A stretch of DNA of 58,973 bases from a virus, in the IMG/VR virus record IMGVR_UViG_3300025769_000119, positions 1 through 58,973 of that record. The stretch is one strand, 5' to 3'. A model generated the notes under the pieces. The model was not told the origin of the DNA, made no database searches, and saw only the letters and a list, made by a program, of their open reading frames with translations. This document shows, in pieces, positions 58,683-58,973 of the stretch. Numbering within the stretch: position 1 is the first letter of the stretch; each line of letters starts with the position of its first letter. The position numbers and the translations under genes were made by a program.

Positions 58683-58973
58683 GAACTTTTTTCTCTAAGT
58701 GATATTGTACATCAACATGCCATAATTTTTGGCCATGATATAGTATTTTGGGTATAATTTTCTTTGCTCCTGCTCTTGAGTATGCAAAAATAAATTGAAT
58801 ATTTTCTGGGTAGTCTATCATCAGACTACGAACATTATGCCACAAGTAACCTAAGTTCGATTTAAACTTCGATACTTTGTTGTCTTCTTCGATTTTTTCA
58901 ATAGACGACTCGACAACAATGAACATGTAAGAATTAAACTTGACACAACGATCCATTTCGCGCCTGAACCGTT
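58645..58973 (-). CDS. ERCC4-like nuclease-domain protein, 5' end missing
   Basis: The frame is open to the right edge, so about 109 C-terminal residues are visible. It reads ERFRREMDRCVKFNSYMFIV and continues VESSIEKIEEDNKVSKFKSN, with a later IQFIFAYSRAGAKKIIPKIL. The opening 'E-R-F-x-R-E-M', the following hydrophobic strand 'V-V-E-S-S' and the later strand 'F-A-Y-S-R' resemble the ERCC4 nuclease fold found in phages and in XPF/Mus81. Catalytic residues at the start of the domain lie outside the window. It sits just upstream of terL. Confidence 0.55.
   Translation of the reverse strand, partial: RFRREMDRCVKFNSYMFIVVESSIEKIEEDNKVSKFKSNLGYLWHNVRSLMIDYPENIQFIFAYSRAGAKKIIPKILYHGQKLWHVDVQYHLEKKVHGMAERKTAVSK

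Overview
This window is a piece of a tailed double-stranded DNA phage genome (Caudoviricetes). It carries a contiguous head-to-tail morphogenesis set (large terminase, portal, protease-scaffold, decoration protein, HK97-type major capsid protein, neck proteins, tail tube, tape measure, baseplate/tail proteins) and a self-encoded replication and nucleotide module. I see no integrase, repressor, tRNA or CRISPR array, and no tail-sheath gene, so a lytic, long non-contractile-tailed phage is the simplest reading. The host is probably Gram-negative: there is a lipoprotein/coiled-coil pair arranged like a spanin, an LPS-type heptose epimerase, several heptosyltransferase-like genes, and a fragment with a PEP-CTERM-like tail. 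The host cannot be named from the sequence. Coding is dense and AT-rich, with most genes on the minus strand and joined by ATGA or TAATG overlaps.

Layout. 1-543 (+): 3' end of a PEP-CTERM-type surface protein, then a bidirectional terminator. 591-948 (-): candidate spanin pair. 956-3495 (-): HldD, a virion-type DUF protein and four very small coupled genes. 3528-15503 (-): replication and recombination: Clp-type ATPase, DNA polymerase III split into PHP, exonuclease and catalytic genes, PD-(D/E)XK nuclease, primase, DnaB helicase, Vsr-like nuclease, RecA-like recombinase, zinc-ribbon protein. 15513-22162 (-): sugar module (GDP-mannose dehydratase, GalE-like epimerase, methyltransferases, glycosyltransferases). 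22223-25483 (-): Hsp20 and class I ribonucleotide reductase. 25484-25773: a non-coding region packed with inverted repeats and TACGTA palindromes, the best origin/control candidate. 25774-27821 and 28804-32968 (+): sigma factor, glycosyltransferases, FmdB-like protein, SSB-like protein, possible annealing protein. 27818-28765 (-): fibre-like protein. 32957-58973 (-): tail, neck, head and packaging genes, ending in an incomplete ERCC4-like gene.

How it fits together. The right half builds the particle. The left half copies and recombines the genome (polymerase, exonuclease, helicase, primase, SSB, recombinase, nucleases), supplies dNTPs (NrdAB) and makes or modifies glycans. A short motif, WGTGTAW on the minus strand, recurs before eleven gene starts, usually 9-12 nt from the ATG, and twice lies just past a strong terminator. 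I propose it as a phage promoter element, possibly read by the phage sigma factor.

Most notable: the WGTGTAW motif; the palindrome array at 25549-25702; a terminator whose 3' arm is the Shine-Dalgarno sequence of the next gene; a Clp ATPase with a possible ClpP-docking loop, coupled to the DNA polymerase; a replicase split in PolC-like order with a PHP part lacking its metal ligands; and a heptose pathway fragment with several GT9-type enzymes. Functions rest on motifs read by eye; no database search was run.
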